Below, one piece after another: positions 1 through 8,908 of a stretch of DNA of 64,000 bases. This DNA is from Methanolobus bombayensis (GTDB taxonomy: Archaea; Halobacteriota; Methanosarcinia; Methanosarcinales; Methanosarcinaceae), in assembly GCF_017873415.1 (NCBI RefSeq), contig NZ_JAGGKD010000003.1, positions 272,721-336,720 of the forward strand, read 5' to 3'. The notes beneath the pieces are model-generated. The model saw nothing but the letters and a program-made list of their open reading frames with translations. It ran no database searches and was not told the origin of the DNA. Made by a program: the position numbers and the translations under genes. Within the stretch, counting starts at the first letter, position 1. Each line of letters opens with the position of its first letter.

Positions 1-238
1 TATCAAGGAAGCGCTCATAATTTCCAAGATCAAGGTCCACTTCACCTCCGTCTTTCAGGACAAAGACCTCTCCGTGCTGGAAAGGGCTCATAGTACCTGC
101 ATCAATATTGATATAGGGGTCGATCTTAATGGCTGTGACCTTGTAGCCTTTATTCTTAAGATTACGTCCTATTGAAGCAGTGGTTATTCCTTTTCCAAGA
201 CCACTCATTACACCGCCGGTAACTATGATATATTTCAT
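1..238 (-). CDS. pyrG: CTP synthase, N-terminal part (runs off the window edge)
   Basis: The reverse strand from 238 reads about 79 residues that match the synthetase (amidoligase) domain of CTP synthase. The start has the glycine-rich nucleotide-binding loop [11 protein letters not shown] at residues 7-17, followed by the [14 protein letters not shown] segment and [22 protein letters not shown], all typical of PyrG. The enzyme makes CTP from UTP, ATP and glutamine in the cytosol. Only the 5' end lies in the window; the glutaminase domain is beyond base 1. The next gene upstream on the same strand ends at 253, 14 bases before this ATG, so the two may be co-transcribed. Confidence 0.95.
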   Translation of the reverse strand, partial: MKYIIVTGGVMSGLGKGITTASIGRNLKNKGYKVTAIKIDPYINIDAGTMSPFQHGEVFVLKDGGEVDLDLGNYERFLD

Positions 239-252
239 ATTATTCACCTTGA

Positions 253-969
253 TTATCTTTTAGATTTAGGAAGTCTCAATAATAGATAAGCCATCAGAAA
301 TGTCAGCATGATCGAATAGAGAACAGAATTGTAGAAACTAAAGAATTGTTCAAGATCAAGCGACAATATAAATGAAACGAATAAAGCAGCTAATAACAGT
401 AAAATGATAATTTTCAGTATCCTACCTGAATATGGAGAAATTGCCTCAAAGGTTGAACCGAGCATTTCCATTGATATGGAAGGAATCTGCGCACTCCAGT
501 GATCTTCACCGAAAATGGAAGAAGATTTTGATGACCTGGATGATCCTGATGATTTTGATTTGGATTTTGTTGATTGAACAGCAGGTTTGTAAAGTGATTC
601 ATCTACATCCACTGAAAAACCGGTCTCATTGGGACCCGGGTTTCCGAGATTTAAATTGAAACCCTGTCTTTTTGAACCATACCCTACAGTAATATATACT
701 TCTCCTTTTGTGTAGAGTCTGCCATCGTACGGGATACGTGCTATCAGAGGAATGTATTCCTCGTGCTTAACATAAGGATTGTCTTCAAGAACAGTGATAT
801 TCTCTCTCAGGGAGTCGCTTACAGAAAGGTTGACATGGGTTGGAGCGCCATAATTGATCAGCACAACTTCAAAACTGCGTTCCTCACCGGGAGACAAAGG
901 TAACTCGACACTATCTGTGTCGAATTCAATAGAATTTACTCCAAGTCTGTTAATGTGAACCTGCTGCAA
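253..969 (-). CDS. Unknown protein with C-terminal membrane anchor, next to pyrG
   Basis: A 238-residue protein that I do not recognise with certainty. Residues 1 to about 125 are hydrophilic and beta-rich, resembling a small Ig-like or beta-sandwich region ([19 protein letters not shown]). A Ser/Lys-rich low-complexity linker follows at about 130-155. Two hydrophobic helices near the C terminus (about 185-205 and 213-232) end in a positively charged tail, LPKSKR. There is no N-terminal signal peptide, so the soluble part is probably cytoplasmic with a C-terminal hairpin anchor. It lies between a Trm112-like gene and pyrG on the same strand. It may belong to an archaeal DUF family; I infer nothing about function. 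Confidence 0.7.
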   Translation of the reverse strand: MQQVHINRLGVNSIEFDTDSVELPLSPGEERSFEVVLINYGAPTHVNLSVSDSLRENITVLEDNPYVKHEEYIPLIARIPYDGRLYTKGEVYITVGYGSKRQGFNLNLGNPGPNETGFSVDVDESLYKPAVQSTKSKSKSSGSSRSSKSSSIFGEDHWSAQIPSISMEMLGSTFEAISPYSGRILKIIILLLLAALFVSFILSLDLEQFFSFYNSVLYSIMLTFLMAYLLLRLPKSKR

Positions 970-987
970 TTGAATGTCCTCACAGTT

Positions 988-1170
988 TCATTCCCTGAGA
1001 TCAGGTGGAAGCATATTCGGAATGCCTTCTTCTATGGGATAGTATTCATCGCAGGCAGAACAATACAAGGTGCCCGAAATAACCTCATTGTCGTCCTCTT
1101 TTTCGATGTTCAGGACAAGGTCCCCTTTGCAGATGGGACAAGCAAGAATATCCATAAGGTCCTTTTTCAT
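988..1170 (-). CDS. Trm112-like small zinc-binding protein
   Basis: A 60-residue protein beginning MKKDLMDILACPICKGDL and ending PIEEGIPNMLPPDLRE. The CPIC and CSAC pairs and the closing EGIPNMLP signature are those of the Trm112/UPF0434 family. In Eukarya and Archaea this family binds and activates several methyltransferases acting on tRNA, rRNA or release factors; which partner applies here is unknown. The reading frame is open upstream to 1302, but ATG 1170 is preceded by a good GGTGGTGAT ribosome binding site and fits the family length, so I chose it. The next downstream gene starts 19 bases after its stop. Confidence 0.85.
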   Translation of the reverse strand: MKKDLMDILACPICKGDLVLNIEKEDDNEVISGTLYCSACDEYYPIEEGIPNMLPPDLRE

Positions 1171-1308
1171 TCGATCACCACCTTTCAATACGTTACAATA
1201 AATATAAGGTTTTTCTATCACCTGAACTACCAAAATAGAACCTGTTTGCCAGAAAATATCATGCCTCAAGAGATAGTTTAATTTATAACCTGAAATGTAC
1301 AATAACCC

Positions 1309-2247
1309 ATGTTTTCCATTTTTATGAAGGTACTCGATTTTGCTGTCCCTATCCTTATTATGATATTCGTGGGATTATTCGGAACAGGTATTCTCATAGA
1401 ACTTGGATTCATGCAAAAATTTGCGGGTATTGTCAGGCCTCTTTTCAAATATACAAATCTTCCTGATACCTGTGCTTCGGCATTTCTGGTTGCTCTGGGG
1501 TCCACAGTAGCTGCCAATGGAATGGTTGTTAACTTTAAGGAAAGCGGATGTATAAATGAAAAAGAAACAATGCTCTGTGCCTTACTTAACAGCACGCCTG
1601 CCTATGTCAGGGAAATTATCACCTATCAGATACCAATAGTTCTACCGGCACTTGGTCCCATAGTTGGTGGGTTCTATGTGATGGTTTTCATAATCACAGC
1701 CATTGTAAAAGTAGGTACAGTAATATTACTAAGCAGGATATTCCTGGATAAGAATGACTGTGTCTATTCAGAGAACGTTTCAGAGAAGAGAGTTTCTCTG
1801 AAAGATGCTATAAAGAAATCATTGAAACGTAATCGCAGGCTTTTCACAAAAATCGCCGTTATATATCTTTCAATGACAACGCTGGTATTCATACTTAGAG
1901 AAAATGGTGCTTTTGAAATATTCAATGTGCTTCCTCTTGCTGAAATATTTGGAATACCATCAGAAAGCATTGTTCCCCTGACAAGCTATGTTGCAAGCCC
2001 GATTCTTGGAATTTCACTGCTTGGACCAATGATAAGCAACAATGGTATTTCCTATATCCAAGCCATGATCGTACTTATGCTTGGAAGTATGTTCATGCTT
2101 CCGATATTCAGTGTCAGGACACTCCTGCCCAGGTATGTGTCTATTTTCGGACCTCGCATCGGTGTCAGAATTGTTGCTTTTTCCACCGGGATGAGTATAT
2201 TGGTTCGTTTCTGCTTTCTCATAATATTACTTACAATTGCAAGTTGA
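1309..2247 (+). CDS. Nucleoside-recognition (Gate) domain membrane protein
   Basis: A 312-residue integral membrane protein with about eight hydrophobic segments. It contains the pattern of the nucleoside-recognition (Gate) family: a helix such as IMIFVGLFGTGILIELGF, polar segments such as PDTCASAFLVALGST, and the repeat-like SPILGISLLGPMISNNG in the second half. Gate proteins are presumed transporters or permease-like, with substrates mostly unknown. A TTTATAAC box at 1283-1290 lies about 25 bases before the ATG and no ribosome binding site is visible, so the mRNA is probably leaderless. The gene diverges from the minus-strand Trm112-like gene and stands alone before the che promoter region. 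Confidence 0.75.
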   Translation: MFSIFMKVLDFAVPILIMIFVGLFGTGILIELGFMQKFAGIVRPLFKYTNLPDTCASAFLVALGSTVAANGMVVNFKESGCINEKETMLCALLNSTPAYVREIITYQIPIVLPALGPIVGGFYVMVFIITAIVKVGTVILLSRIFLDKNDCVYSENVSEKRVSLKDAIKKSLKRNRRLFTKIAVIYLSMTTLVFILRENGAFEIFNVLPLAEIFGIPSESIVPLTSYVASPILGISLLGPMISNNGISYIQAMIVLMLGSMFMLPIFSVRTLLPRYVSIFGPRIGVRIVAFSTGMSILVRFCFLIILLTIAS

Positions 2248-2559
2248 ACTCTAATTTTTATTAGATATTCCCTATTCCGGGTTGGAACATTTTTTTATTA
2301 ATATATAACAAGAAATATTATATAGTAGCCGCAATATACATAAATTGCATAATTTGCACAGGCTGTATTTTTTAGCCAGATGGAATATTATAATTTGGTT
2401 TACAAAATTACTATTTAAGTAAAAGTAATTAATGAACAATAAATTAATATATTATATAATATACTATATAATAACGTAGAAATACAATCCATATTCTACT
2501 GATATTGCGTGCAAATTTTGCACATGTTATGCAACACCAAACATGGGAGATATGAACAA
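2248..2559 (+). promoter_or_regulatory. AT-rich promoter region of the che operon
   Basis: About 310 bases without a gene. The stretch is very AT-rich, with overlapping TATA-like boxes at about 2444-2475. An inverted repeat (AATTACT ... AGTAATT) lies at about 2406-2431. A 15-base palindrome (see 2509-2523) sits just before cheY. A GGGAGA ribosome binding site at 2545-2550 serves the ATG at 2560. I see no open frame of note. This is inferred to be the promoter and leader of the chemosensory operon. Confidence 0.55.
2509..2523. promoter_or_regulatory. Palindrome upstream of cheY, possible operator
   Basis: GTGCAAA, one T, then TTTGCAC: perfect 7-base arms around a single base, ending 36 bases before the cheY ATG. 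A related half-site, ATTTGCACA, occurs at about 2353. The position in the leader or core promoter suits a regulator site or a small RNA hairpin. Function is inferred from symmetry and position only. Confidence 0.35.
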
Positions 2560-2916
2560 ATGGTAAAAGTAATGATTGTGGATGATGCTGCCTTCATGCG
2601 CATGGTCATCAAAGACATATTAACAAAAAATGGTCATGAAGTGGTTGCCGAATGTGTTGACGGGCTTGATGCCGTAAACAAATATCCGGAAGTTAAACCG
2701 GAACTGGTCTTCATGGATATTGTTATGCCAAACATGGAAGGAATAGATGCACTTAAGAAGATCATGGAGATGGATCCTGGTGCAAAAGTTGTCATGTGTT
2801 CATCCATAGGACAGCAGTCAGTTGTCACAGATGCACTCAAAACAGGAGCACTTGACTTTATAGTTAAGCCTTTTGATGCAGCAAAGGTTCTCGAAGTAAT
2901 TGGAAAAGTAATGTAA
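2560..2916 (+). CDS. cheY: Chemotaxis response regulator CheY
   Basis: A 118-residue stand-alone receiver domain. The acidic pair DD is at residues 8-9, the phosphoacceptor Asp at about 53 (LVFMDIVMP), the Ser/Thr switch position in MCSSIGQQ and the conserved Lys in FIVKPFD at about 103. CheA phosphorylates it, and phospho-CheY normally acts on the motility motor; in Archaea this goes through CheF and the archaellum. The frame is open to 2509, but ATG 2560 has a GGGAGA site 9 bases upstream and gives a normal CheY length. It is first in the che operon, with one base between its stop and the cheB ATG. Confidence 0.95.
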   Translation: MVKVMIVDDAAFMRMVIKDILTKNGHEVVAECVDGLDAVNKYPEVKPELVFMDIVMPNMEGIDALKKIMEMDPGAKVVMCSSIGQQSVVTDALKTGALDFIVKPFDAAKVLEVIGKVM

Positions 2917-2917
2917 C

Positions 2918-4027
2918 ATGACTATAAATGCACTTGTAGTCGATGACTCCGCACTCATGCGAAAGGTCGTCTCGGATATCCTGAAACAAGACCCGGAAAT
3001 AAACGTAATAGCTACGGCCAGGAACGGTCTTGAAGCTGTTGAAAAGGTCGAACAGTTCAGGCCGGATGTGGTGACCTTGGATATTGAGATGCCTGTACTT
3101 GACGGATTGCACGCTCTTGGATATATCATGAGTGAGTGCCCTACTCCAGTAGTCATGTTAACGGCGGTCGACTCCAGGTCTGCGGAAAGTACACTAAATG
3201 CATTCGAATATGGGGCAGTAGACTTTATACAAAAACCTTCGGGAAATATCAGTGTAAACATTGAGGACATCGCCGACAATATTCGCAAAAAAGTAAAGAT
3301 GGCATCAAAAGTGGATCTGAAGAAACTAGGATTCATGGAAGAACACGTGAAAATTTCACGTGAGAAGAAGAGCAAACCATTGCCATCCAAACCAAAGAGA
3401 AGAGTTGCTACAAAGAGTGCGGTTCATCATGCAAATGGTAAGATCGTTGCCATAGCATCCTCTACAGGTGGTCCTCGTGCTCTTGAACAGGTAGTTCCTA
3501 AATTACCAGGGAACCTGAAAGTTCCCGTAGTGATCGTCCAGCACATGCCTGCCGGATTTACTGCATCACTGGCACAGAGATTAGACGGACAGTCTGCATT
3601 AACGGTCACCGAAGCAAAAGAAGGAGACGTACTTCATCCGGGACATGTCTACCTTGCGCCGGGAAATTATCACATGGAGATCAAATCCACTGAAAAAGGT
3701 GGAATTTACCATGAGGTAGTAACACTTAATCAAAAACCCCGTGAACAGGGGGTCAGGCCCTGTGCAAACATCCTTTTCAGATCACTTGTACCAATCTACG
3801 GAGCTAACATAGTCTCAGCGATCCTGACCGGAATGGGAGCTGACGGTGCCGATGGTGTGGAAGAGATAAAGAAAGCAGGAGGAAAAGTAATCACTGAAGA
3901 TGAACGGTCATGTGTGGTATATGGTATGCCAAAAGCAGTCGTTCAGAGAGGACTTGCAGACAGCATTGTACCTCTGGAGAAAGTCTCCTCCGAAATAGTA
4001 CGAATGCTGAATTCATCCGGTGATTAA
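2918..4027 (+). CDS. cheB: Chemotaxis protein-glutamate methylesterase/deamidase CheB
   Basis: A 369-residue protein: an N-terminal receiver domain (residues 1-120, DD at 9-10, VTLDIEMPVLDG), a charged linker (about 130-172) and a C-terminal CheB methylesterase domain. The catalytic triad is visible as Ser in ASSTGGPRA (about 180), His in VQHMPAGFT (about 209) and Asp in GMGADGADG (about 309). It removes methyl groups from receptor glutamates and deamidates glutamines during adaptation. It follows cheY by one base and precedes cheA. No receptor gene is present in the window, so its substrates are encoded elsewhere. Confidence 0.96.
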   Translation: MTINALVVDDSALMRKVVSDILKQDPEINVIATARNGLEAVEKVEQFRPDVVTLDIEMPVLDGLHALGYIMSECPTPVVMLTAVDSRSAESTLNAFEYGAVDFIQKPSGNISVNIEDIADNIRKKVKMASKVDLKKLGFMEEHVKISREKKSKPLPSKPKRRVATKSAVHHANGKIVAIASSTGGPRALEQVVPKLPGNLKVPVVIVQHMPAGFTASLAQRLDGQSALTVTEAKEGDVLHPGHVYLAPGNYHMEIKSTEKGGIYHEVVTLNQKPREQGVRPCANILFRSLVPIYGANIVSAILTGMGADGADGVEEIKKAGGKVITEDERSCVVYGMPKAVVQRGLADSIVPLEKVSSEIVRMLNSSGD

Positions 4028-4078
4028 AATGTGTTTGGAAAATGTGAAGATCAGTATGATCTCAGGGTTGGTGTGACC

Positions 4079-6151
4079 ATGGATATGTCAGAATACAAAG
4101 AAATATTTAAAGCAGAATCAGAAGAACATCTGCAACAGCTTAACGATTCATTACTGGGACTTGAACAGAATCCCAATGAACTTGAATACATCAATACAAT
4201 GTTCCGTTCTGCACATACCTTGAAAGGAATGTCAGCAACGATGGGTTTTAACACCATTTCAGAACTCACTCATGAAATGGAAAACCTGATGGACATGGTA
4301 AGAAAATCGCAGGTAGAAGTGAGCAACAGTTTAATAGATATTCTGTTTGAATGCCTTGACACCCTCGAGGCACTTGTTGAAACCGTAGATAGTGAAGAAG
4401 AAGTGGACATTGGTCATCTTCAGGCAACACTTACACAGGCTATGGAAGGTTCAATGCCTGTGCAGGACATTAAAGGATCAGTAGCTTCAAGCATAGATAC
4501 TATTGAAAATGAGATAAGTAAGGAAATACCAGAGGTACCTGAAGCAGAAGAAAACGAATCAAAGCCAGAGATTGTCCCTGTTGCAGATGATATAGAGTTA
4601 TCTGATAATGATAAAAAAGCAATAAAGGAAGCTGTTAACGAAGGAAATCGTATTGTTTCAATGAAAGTAATCCTGGACGAATCTTGTGTTCTGAAGTCTG
4701 CAAGGTCAACTCTTGTACTTATCAATGTTTCCAAGATGGGAGAAATAATAAAGTGTGTCCCTACGGAAGCAGAGCTTGAAGACGAGAAATTCGATCTTGA
4801 CTTTACTGTAATATTTGCAACTAAATCTGCTGATGAAGATATAGTTGGCACAATAAAGAAGATATCGGAGATCAAGGACGTAATTCCTTCAACAATTGCA
4901 GAAAGTGATGGTAAACAGGAAGCAAAGAAAGAAAATGAAGAGAAGGAAGACTCAGAAGCTAAGAAAAGCAATTCAGCTGTAAAAAGACCTGATGCTGTCA
5001 AGAGCATTCAGAGTGTCAGGGTCAATATAGAGCGTCTTGATAATCTGATGAACCTTGTTGGAGAACTTATTATCAATAAGATCCGACTTAACCAGCTTGC
5101 TTCCGATCTTAATGCAAAGGATCTGGACGAATCACTTGCAAACCTTGACCGCCTTACCAATGAGATCCAGACCGAAGTAATGGAATCAAGAATGGTTCCT
5201 ATCGACCAGATATTCAGCAGATTCCCGAGAATGGTCAGGGATCTTGCAAAGTCCGAAGGTAAGCAGATCAATCTTATTATTGAAGGTAAGGAAATCGAAC
5301 TTGACAGGACAGTGCTGGACGAGATAGGTGACCCATTGGTACACCTGCTCAGAAATGCTGTAGACCACGGTATCGAATCCGAGAAAGAACGTAAGGAACT
5401 GGGTAAACCTCCGGCAGGTATGGTTAGACTGGCGGCTTCACGTCAGAGAAACAGTGTACTAATTGAGGTTGAGGATGACGGTAAGGGAATGGATCCCGCT
5501 CATCTTAGAGATATAGCTGTAAAGAAAGGCATTATGACAAGAGATGAGGTTGACAAATTATCTGACAATGATGCCCTGAACCTGATATTTATGCCTGGTT
5601 TCAGCGGAGCTAAGGTCGTTACCGACATTTCAGGAAGAGGTGTCGGAATGGATGCTGTCAAGACAAAGATTGAAGCACTTGGTGGAAGCGTAAAGATCAG
5701 TTCCGTGGTAGGCCAGGGCAGTATAATGAAACTACAACTGCCACTTACAGTTGCCATCATTCAATCACTCATGGTCACTGTGACCGGTGAAACATACGCA
5801 ATACCTCTGGGTAATGTGATCCGTGATGTAGGAATAAAAGCCAGTGACATAAAAACAATAGAAGGAAAAGAAGTGATCATGCTCAGGGGTGAAGTACTAC
5901 CACTGTTAAGACTGCATGATGTACTTGAATGTCCTACTGAAGAGGAAGAAAAACAGAATCTCATTGTTGTGGTTGTTGAAAAGATGGGAAGCAACATAGG
6001 ATTGGTAGTTGACGAACTCCTCGGTCAGCAGGAAGTAATCATCAAATCACTTGATAATAAACTTTTGAAAAACATGAAAGGATTTGCAGGTGCGACTATA
6101 CTTGGAGATGGAAGTGTCGCACTGATCCTTGATATTGCTACATTGATCTAA
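4079..6151 (+). CDS. cheA: Chemotaxis histidine kinase CheA
   Basis: A 690-residue CheA. The Hpt domain carries the phosphorylated His at about 46 (RSAHTLKGMSATMGF). A long acidic linker and P2-like region (about 130-310) follows, then the dimerisation helices (from about 314, LDNLMNLVGELI). The ATP-binding domain has the N box LLRNAVDHGIE (about 421), G1 DDGKGMD (about 465) and G2 SGRGVGMD (about 520). A CheW-like regulatory domain covers about 555-690. An upstream GTG at 4031 would add 16 residues; ATG 4079 gives the normal Hpt start and is preferred, although its Shine-Dalgarno is weak. It phosphorylates CheY and CheB. No separate cheW gene is in this cluster. Confidence 0.95.
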   Translation: MDMSEYKEIFKAESEEHLQQLNDSLLGLEQNPNELEYINTMFRSAHTLKGMSATMGFNTISELTHEMENLMDMVRKSQVEVSNSLIDILFECLDTLEALVETVDSEEEVDIGHLQATLTQAMEGSMPVQDIKGSVASSIDTIENEISKEIPEVPEAEENESKPEIVPVADDIELSDNDKKAIKEAVNEGNRIVSMKVILDESCVLKSARSTLVLINVSKMGEIIKCVPTEAELEDEKFDLDFTVIFATKSADEDIVGTIKKISEIKDVIPSTIAESDGKQEAKKENEEKEDSEAKKSNSAVKRPDAVKSIQSVRVNIERLDNLMNLVGELIINKIRLNQLASDLNAKDLDESLANLDRLTNEIQTEVMESRMVPIDQIFSRFPRMVRDLAKSEGKQINLIIEGKEIELDRTVLDEIGDPLVHLLRNAVDHGIESEKERKELGKPPAGMVRLAASRQRNSVLIEVEDDGKGMDPAHLRDIAVKKGIMTRDEVDKLSDNDALNLIFMPGFSGAKVVTDISGRGVGMDAVKTKIEALGGSVKISSVVGQGSIMKLQLPLTVAIIQSLMVTVTGETYAIPLGNVIRDVGIKASDIKTIEGKEVIMLRGEVLPLLRLHDVLECPTEEEEKQNLIVVVVEKMGSNIGLVVDELLGQQEVIIKSLDNKLLKNMKGFAGATILGDGSVALILDIATLI

Positions 6152-6165
6152 AATGAGGGAATAAT

Positions 6166-6783
6166 ATGGCGGAAATGGACGAGATGGCAAAAGGAGCATT
6201 TCAGGAGGCTGGAAACATTGGAATGGGACATCTGGCCACATCACTTTCTAAAATGGTGAACAGGGATGTGAAAATAGACATTCCTGTGGTTGAAATGCTC
6301 AGCCTTGATGACATAATAGCAAAAAGCAATGTAGAAGGGAAAAATAAGAGTGTTGTTGGAATACATCTTCATATTACAGGAGACGTATCCGGAGGAACGC
6401 TCATACTACTTCCAAAATTCTCTGCACTGTCTTTTTCAGATCTTCTTATGAAAAAGCCAATAGGAACAACAAATAAAATTGAAGAACAACAGGTTAAAAA
6501 ACTCCGTGAAATGGGAGTAAATCTCTGTAGTGCCTACATGCGTGTTGTCAATGAATTCCTGGGAATAAATCTCAGCATTGGAGATCCAAGCATGGAAGTC
6601 AACCTGGAAGGTGTAGGTGACTTCATTCAGAAAGAGATTGGAGAACTTGCCGATGAATTCATCGTTGTAAAAGGTGAATGTCTGATACCTTCTACAAACT
6701 CAAAGAACGAATTTAACATGCTTTTCGAACCCGGAGCTACAGATATAATTATGGCAGCTATCATGAAGAAGATGATGGGATAA
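6166..6783 (+). CDS. cheC: CheC-type phosphatase 1
   Basis: A 205-residue CheC-family protein. CheC proteins dephosphorylate CheY-P through paired helices carrying an E-x-x-N motif in each half. The first half here has the full motif (FQEAGNIGMGHLATSL, residues about 12-27). The second half (LREMGVNLCSAYM) has Val where Asn is expected, with the Asn shifted one place, so the second site is probably inactive. It sits between cheA and the actin-like gene, 14 bases after cheA and with a GAGGGA ribosome binding site. It is one of four CheC paralogues in this operon. Confidence 0.88.
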   Translation: MAEMDEMAKGAFQEAGNIGMGHLATSLSKMVNRDVKIDIPVVEMLSLDDIIAKSNVEGKNKSVVGIHLHITGDVSGGTLILLPKFSALSFSDLLMKKPIGTTNKIEEQQVKKLREMGVNLCSAYMRVVNEFLGINLSIGDPSMEVNLEGVGDFIQKEIGELADEFIVVKGECLIPSTNSKNEFNMLFEPGATDIIMAAIMKKMMG

Positions 6784-6784
6784 A

Positions 6785-8905
6785 ATGAACATTGCCCATT
6801 TTGCTCTGGATATAGGAACAAGAACTGTTGTGGGACTTGTCACAGAAGATGGGGACCTCAACATAAAAGCTGCATGTGTTAAAGAGCACAATGAGCGCAG
6901 CATGCAGGATGGGCAGATCCATGATGTCGAAAAGGTTGCAAAAGTTGTAGATGAGGTCAGAAAAGATCTGGAAAAACAAACAGGATCAAAATTATCCAAA
7001 GTAGCAGTGGCCGTTGCAGGCAGAGCACTTAAGACATCCAAGGTAAAAGTTTCAGTTGAGATGCCTTACAGGGAAATTAGCCGTGAGGACATTTCTGAAC
7101 TGGAATTTGAAGCTGTTGCAAGAGCTGGCAATCAACTTGGTAGTGGAAAGGGTTTTAATTGTGTTGGTTACTCGGTTATAAGCTACGAACTTGATGGAGA
7201 AGGTATTTCCAATATAGTCGGACAAAAAGGAAGTTCGGTTTCTGTGGAAGTGCTTGCTACTTTTCTTCCGGAAGCTGTTATCAGCAGTATGTTTGCCGTA
7301 CTTGACAGATGTGGCCTTGAAGCATCAAGTGTTACACTTGAACCAATAGCAGCTCTTAATGTCGCTATTCCCTCTGATATGCGCAAACTCAATATTGCGC
7401 TTGTAGATATCGGCGCCGGAACATCTGATATTGCCATTACGGATAATGGAACAGTGATAGGCTATGGAATGGTCCCTGAGGCAGGGGATGAAATTACTGA
7501 TTTTATCTGTGACTATTATCTTGTTGATTTCAAGAAAGGAGAAAACATCAAACGTTCCCTGAACGATATGGAAATGATCGAGCTGGAAGATATTTTTGGT
7601 GTTACAACTGAAATACCGGTAAGCCAGGTAATTAGTGATATTGAAGCTGAAATTGACAAACTGTCACAGCATATTGCTGAAGAGATCCTTACAATTAATA
7701 ACAAAAAACCGAGTGCTGTGGCTCTGGTCGGAGGTGGATCACAAACCGCAGGACTTAAAGAACATTTATCGAAACATCTTGATATACCAGTACAGAGAAT
7801 CGGGTCACGTCTTCCAAAGCAGATAGAAGGACTGGCTGATGGCACCGGAATGGTCAACGGTGCAGACATGATAACTCCACTTGGCATAGCACGCATGGCT
7901 ATCCTTGATGAAGGAATCGAATTTATTGAACTGAATGTCAATGGTCTGGAAATACACCTGATGGACATAAACGGTCTTTCTGTCATGGATGCACTTGTGG
8001 CTGCAAAGGTCACACGCCTTTATCCGCGTCCTGGTATGGCCCTTAGCCTTACTGTCAATTCAGATTTCAGGACAGTTGAAGGTGACATGGGAGTGCATGC
8101 AAAGATACTGCTTAATGGAAAGAAAGCAAGTCTTGGAGATCCGGTAATAAATGGTTCTTCCATTGAATTCACAGCACCTGTTGACGGTAAAGATGCACAT
8201 CTTAAAGTGAAAGACCTCATGGAGATCGAGGGAACAAAAAGCGTGCACAGGATAAATGTCAATGGAAACGAGAAAGAGTTCAGACCTTTTATCAGTATCA
8301 ATGGCAAACCAGCATCTTTTGAAGATACAATACCTGACAGATCAGAGGTGATAATCCGTGCACCAAATCTTGAAGACGTACTTGAGATGGAATACGGACA
8401 CGAAGAAAATGAAATGATCTCTGTGACCGTGAACAATAAACCAAGGTATCTGAACAGGATAAATTACACATTCAGATTGAATGGCGATGTAGTGGAGAGA
8501 GATAAGCTTCATGAATGTCATGTAAGTGATGATGACATAATTATTATTGAAAAATCAGTGTTTGAATACAGAATAGAAAACGTTCTTGGCAAACCTGAAG
8601 AAGGCAAAAGGATCAGTGTACTTCTCAATGGTGATGAAGTTACATTCGACGGATCAGTGCCCCAAATTGTCCTCAATGGAAAAAGGGCATCTCTTTTTGA
8701 TAAGATAAATGATGGAGATAACATCATATTTAAAATGGGGGAGGATGCGGACCCGATACTTTCGGATCTGTTCGAATTTATGGATATTAAAAAGGAAGAA
8801 CTTGTTGGCAAGAGAATGAGACTTCTTGTGAACAATGTTCCGGCCAGATTTACAACCCCACTGAGGGATGGAAACAATGTGACAATAGAATTTGCAGAGG
8901 TATAA
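6785..8905 (+). CDS. FtsA/PilM-like actin-fold ATPase with C-terminal beta-grasp-like repeats, within the che operon
   Basis: A 706-residue protein starting one base after cheC1. Residues 1 to about 375 form an FtsA/PilM-type actin-like ATPase. Phosphate loop 1 is ALDIGTRTVVGLV (7-19), an SHS2-like insertion follows (about 75-120), phosphate loop 2 is VDIGAGTSDIAI (about 205-216) and the adenosine motif is ALVGGGSQT (about 311-319). Residues about 380-706 are beta-rich and contain repeated units of the form INGKPAS...D...I, LNGKRAS...DGDNI and VNNVPAR...DGNNV, reminiscent of ThiS/ubiquitin-like beta-grasp folds. Similar long FtsA-like proteins occur in Firmicutes. No ftsZ or pilus gene is nearby. 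Its place between Che genes suggests a scaffold or output role, which is inference. Confidence 0.8.
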   Translation: MNIAHFALDIGTRTVVGLVTEDGDLNIKAACVKEHNERSMQDGQIHDVEKVAKVVDEVRKDLEKQTGSKLSKVAVAVAGRALKTSKVKVSVEMPYREISREDISELEFEAVARAGNQLGSGKGFNCVGYSVISYELDGEGISNIVGQKGSSVSVEVLATFLPEAVISSMFAVLDRCGLEASSVTLEPIAALNVAIPSDMRKLNIALVDIGAGTSDIAITDNGTVIGYGMVPEAGDEITDFICDYYLVDFKKGENIKRSLNDMEMIELEDIFGVTTEIPVSQVISDIEAEIDKLSQHIAEEILTINNKKPSAVALVGGGSQTAGLKEHLSKHLDIPVQRIGSRLPKQIEGLADGTGMVNGADMITPLGIARMAILDEGIEFIELNVNGLEIHLMDINGLSVMDALVAAKVTRLYPRPGMALSLTVNSDFRTVEGDMGVHAKILLNGKKASLGDPVINGSSIEFTAPVDGKDAHLKVKDLMEIEGTKSVHRINVNGNEKEFRPFISINGKPASFEDTIPDRSEVIIRAPNLEDVLEMEYGHEENEMISVTVNNKPRYLNRINYTFRLNGDVVERDKLHECHVSDDDIIIIEKSVFEYRIENVLGKPEEGKRISVLLNGDEVTFDGSVPQIVLNGKRASLFDKINDGDNIIFKMGEDADPILSDLFEFMDIKKEELVGKRMRLLVNNVPARFTTPLRDGNNVTIEFAEV

Positions 8906-8908
8906 AAA

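Noticed and set aside
2818..3390. 190-residue open frame on the minus strand across cheY/cheB
   Set aside because: Antisense to two well-supported che genes, low-complexity Ser/Phe-rich translation and no family pattern.
4420..5007. 195-residue minus-strand frame inside cheA
   Set aside because: Ser-rich shadow of the acidic CheA linker on the other strand.
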